Assembly (NCBI GenBank): GCA_963732155.1 | Contig: CAVSYB010000006.1 | Span: forward strand, 310,001 to 374,000 | Length of the DNA stretch: 64,000 nt | DNA from: Roseiarcus sp963732155 | GTDB lineage: Bacteria; Pseudomonadota; Alphaproteobacteria; Rhizobiales; Beijerinckiaceae | Reading direction: 5' to 3' | In this document: positions 62,209-64,000 of the stretch, piece by piece | Layout: the number at the start of each line of letters is the position of its first letter | Numbering within the stretch: position 1 is the first letter of the stretch | Notes under the pieces: model-generated | What the model was told of the DNA's origin: nothing | The model's database searches: none | What the model saw: only the letters and a program-made list of their open reading frames with translations | Position numbers and translations under genes: made by a program

Positions 62209-64000
62209 ATGAAATTCACGCTTTCCTGGCTCAAGGACCATCTCGAAACGCCGGCTTCGCTCGGCGAAGTCGTCGAGACGCTGACGCGCATCGGCCTCGA
62301 GGTCGAACGCGTCGAGAATCCCGCCGGCCGGCTCGAGGGATTCGTCGTCGCGCGGGTCATCGAGGCCAGCCCGCATCCCAACGCCGACCGCCTGCGGGTG
62401 TGCCTCGTCGACGCCGGCGCCGGCGCGCCGGTGCAGGTCGTCTGCGGCGCGCCCAACGCCCGCGCCGGCATGCGCAGCGTGTTCTCGCCGGTCGGAACGT
62501 TCATTCCCGGCAAGAACATCACGCTCGCCAAGGGCGTCATCCGCGGCGTCGAATCGAACGGCATGCTGTGCTCGCCGGCCGAGCTCGAACTGTCGCAGGA
62601 TCACGACGGGATCATCGACCTGCCGGGCGATGCGCCGGTCGGCCAGTCCTACGCGATCTACGCCGGCCTCGACGATCCCGTCATCGAGATCAATCTGACG
62701 CCGAACCGGCCCGACGCGACGGGCGTCTCGGGCGTTGCTCGCGATCTGGCGGCGGCCGGCCTCGGCCAACTCAGGACGAAGCCGCCCGCCGCCCTCCCCG
62801 GCGCCTTCGACTCGCCGATCGAGGTGAGGCTCGAACTCGCCGCCGGCGACGCGCATCTGTGTCCGGCGTTCGCGCTGCGGCTGGTGCGCGGCGTCAGCAA
62901 CGGCGCCTCGCCCGCGTGGATGCGGAGGCGCCTCGCCGCGATCGGCCTGAGGCCGATCAACGCGCTCGTCGACATCACCAACTACATCACCTTCGACCGC
63001 GGCCGCCCGCTGCATGTGTTCGACGCCGCCAAGGTCACGGGCGCGCTGCATGTGCGGCGCGCGCGGGCCGGCGAAAGCCTGCTCGCGCTCGACGGCAAGA
63101 CCTATGCGCTCGACGAGACCATCGTCGTGATCGCCGACGACGCCGGCGTCGAATCGATCGCCGGCGTGATCGGCGGCGAACATTCCGGCTGCGACGAGAC
63201 GACGCGCGACGTATTGATCGAGAGCGCCCTGTGGGACCCGCTGAACATCGCGCAGACCGGCCGCAAGCTCGGCGTTTCGACCGATGCGCGCTATCGCTTC
63301 GAACGCGGCGTCGATCCGGCCTTTTGCGCGCCCGGAGCCGAGCTGGCGACGCGCATGACGCTCGATCTGTGCGGCGGCGAAGCCTCCCACCTGATCGTCG
63401 TCGGGCCGCCGCCGCAGCCGCCGCGCGCCATTGCCTTTGCCTTCGGCGAAGTGGCGCGCCTCACCGGCTTTGAAATCGACAGGAGCGAGGGCGAGGCGAT
63501 CCTGCGCAAGCTCGGCTTCGTCGTCGGGGGCGACGAGGTCGTCGCGCCGTCCTGGCGCCCCGACATCGAGGGCAAGGCCGACGTCGTCGAGCAGATCGTG
63601 CGCATCGCCGGTCTCGACCGCGTGCCGACGCGCCCGCTGCCCCGCCTTGCGCCCGGCGTGCCGGCGCCCGTGCTGACGCTGCTGCAAAAGCGCACCCGCC
63701 TCGCCAAGCGAACGCTGGGCGCGCTGGGCTTGCGCGAGGCGGTGACGTGGTCGTTCATTTCCCGGCCCAAGGCGACGCTGTTCGGCGGCGGCGGCCCCGC
63801 GCTGGCGCTCGCCAATCCGATCGCCGCCGATCTTTCCGACATGCGCCCGAGCCTGATTCCCGGTCTGGTCGCGGCGGCCGAGCGCAACGCCCGGCGCGGC
63901 CAGCGCGACGTCGGCCTGTTCGAAGTCGGTCAGATTTTCCTCGGCGACGGCGAGAACGACCAGCGCGTCGCCGCCGCCTCGCTGCGGCGCGGCCAGGCCC
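62209..64000 (+). CDS. pheT: phenylalanine--tRNA ligase, beta subunit, 3'-truncated by the window
   Basis: The frame begins MKFTLSWLKDHLETPASLGE and is open to the window end (597 codons of about 800). It includes the tRNA-binding OB-fold domain (residues 40-150: RVIEASPHPNADRLRVCLVD), the B3/B4 editing region (LVRGVSNGASPAWMRRRL, LVDITNYITFDRGRP), and the B5 domain (FAFGEVARLTGFEID). All are typical. The ribosome-binding site before 62209 is weak, and a 45-base spacer separates it from the HEPN-like gene. Confidence 0.95.
   Translation, partial: MKFTLSWLKDHLETPASLGEVVETLTRIGLEVERVENPAGRLEGFVVARVIEASPHPNADRLRVCLVDAGAGAPVQVVCGAPNARAGMRSVFSPVGTFIPGKNITLAKGVIRGVESNGMLCSPAELELSQDHDGIIDLPGDAPVGQSYAIYAGLDDPVIEINLTPNRPDATGVSGVARDLAAAGLGQLRTKPPAALPGAFDSPIEVRLELAAGDAHLCPAFALRLVRGVSNGASPAWMRRRLAAIGLRPINALVDITNYITFDRGRPLHVFDAAKVTGALHVRRARAGESLLALDGKTYALDETIVVIADDAGVESIAGVIGGEHSGCDETTRDVLIESALWDPLNIAQTGRKLGVSTDARYRFERGVDPAFCAPGAELATRMTLDLCGGEASHLIVVGPPPQPPRAIAFAFGEVARLTGFEIDRSEGEAILRKLGFVVGGDEVVAPSWRPDIEGKADVVEQIVRIAGLDRVPTRPLPRLAPGVPAPVLTLLQKRTRLAKRTLGALGLREAVTWSFISRPKATLFGGGGPALALANPIAADLSDMRPSLIPGLVAAAERNARRGQRDVGLFEVGQIFLGDGENDQRVAAASLRRGQA

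Overview
The window is GC-rich bacterial chromosome with dense genes and short spacers. Several genes point to an alphaproteobacterium, most likely of the Hyphomicrobiales (Rhizobiales): a MipZ division-site ATPase, a PleC/DivJ-type PAS histidine kinase, an Omp31-like outer-membrane barrel, a DUF2865 protein and a family-21 ceramide-type glucosyltransferase. I cannot fix the genus from sequence alone.

Layout. Positions 1-6.6 kb hold the end of a class II aldolase and a complete xanthine dehydrogenase set (xdhA-xdhB-xdhC, minus strand). Directly upstream is a HicA-type toxin gene whose DUF1902/HicB-like partner is frameshifted by a three-copy 8-bp tandem repeat. From 6.9 to 10.8 kb come a VOC-fold enzyme, a long cation-diffusion-facilitator transporter, a GNAT acetyltransferase, decayed AraC and LysE relics, and mipZ. 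From 11 to 31.9 kb the theme is the cell envelope: a double-barrel outer-membrane protein, the sensor kinase, pepN, murI overlapping a peptidoglycan-binding exported protein, an alpha-2-macroglobulin overlapping pbpC, a DUF2865 protein, gltX and the glucosyltransferase. At 31.98-32.16 kb is a compact unit with a 17-nt sequence complementary to the 16S rRNA 3' end, a 24-codon GTG-start reading frame and a strong terminator. A RelE/ParE-type toxin-antitoxin pair, nadE, a queG-like iron-sulfur protein, two membrane proteins (one frameshifted), der and a TPR membrane protein follow.

At 39.8 kb a tRNA-Phe gene marks the left end of a roughly 5-kb genomic island (39877-44947). It is bounded by a direct repeat of the tRNA 3' end. 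The island carries a frameshifted P4-type integrase, a coiled-coil protein with a perfect 113-bp internal duplication, a small membrane protein, two tRNA-Gly fragments, a truncated IS5-type transposase fused head-on to the 3' end of an RHS gene, a 35-codon exported peptide and a Sel1-repeat protein. The middle of the island is clearly AT-richer than the chromosome.

Beyond the island (45-57 kb) are fahA, a long fold-back element, a sugar-catabolic cluster (TIM-barrel isomerase, Gfo/Idh/MocA oxidoreductase, BadF-type sugar kinase, a decayed ABC permease), a BioF2-type acyltransferase, tRNA-Arg, a second sensor kinase, a DenD-like dehydrogenase, a small RlpA protein, an acyl-CoA synthetase and a GtrA protein. 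The last part (57.6-64 kb) has a DUF2934 protein, a probable small RNA on the minus strand, an SDR dehydrogenase and the translation cluster rpmI-rplT-pheS-pheT. Two small genes, the second HEPN-like, sit between pheS and pheT. pheT runs off the window.

The most noteworthy items are the leader/sRNA unit at 31984-32158, the repeat-disrupted antitoxin, the nested tRNA-Phe island, the fold-back element at 46.7-46.9 kb, the CCUCC-motif sRNA candidate at 58.1-58.25 kb and the small gene pair inside the pheST operon.
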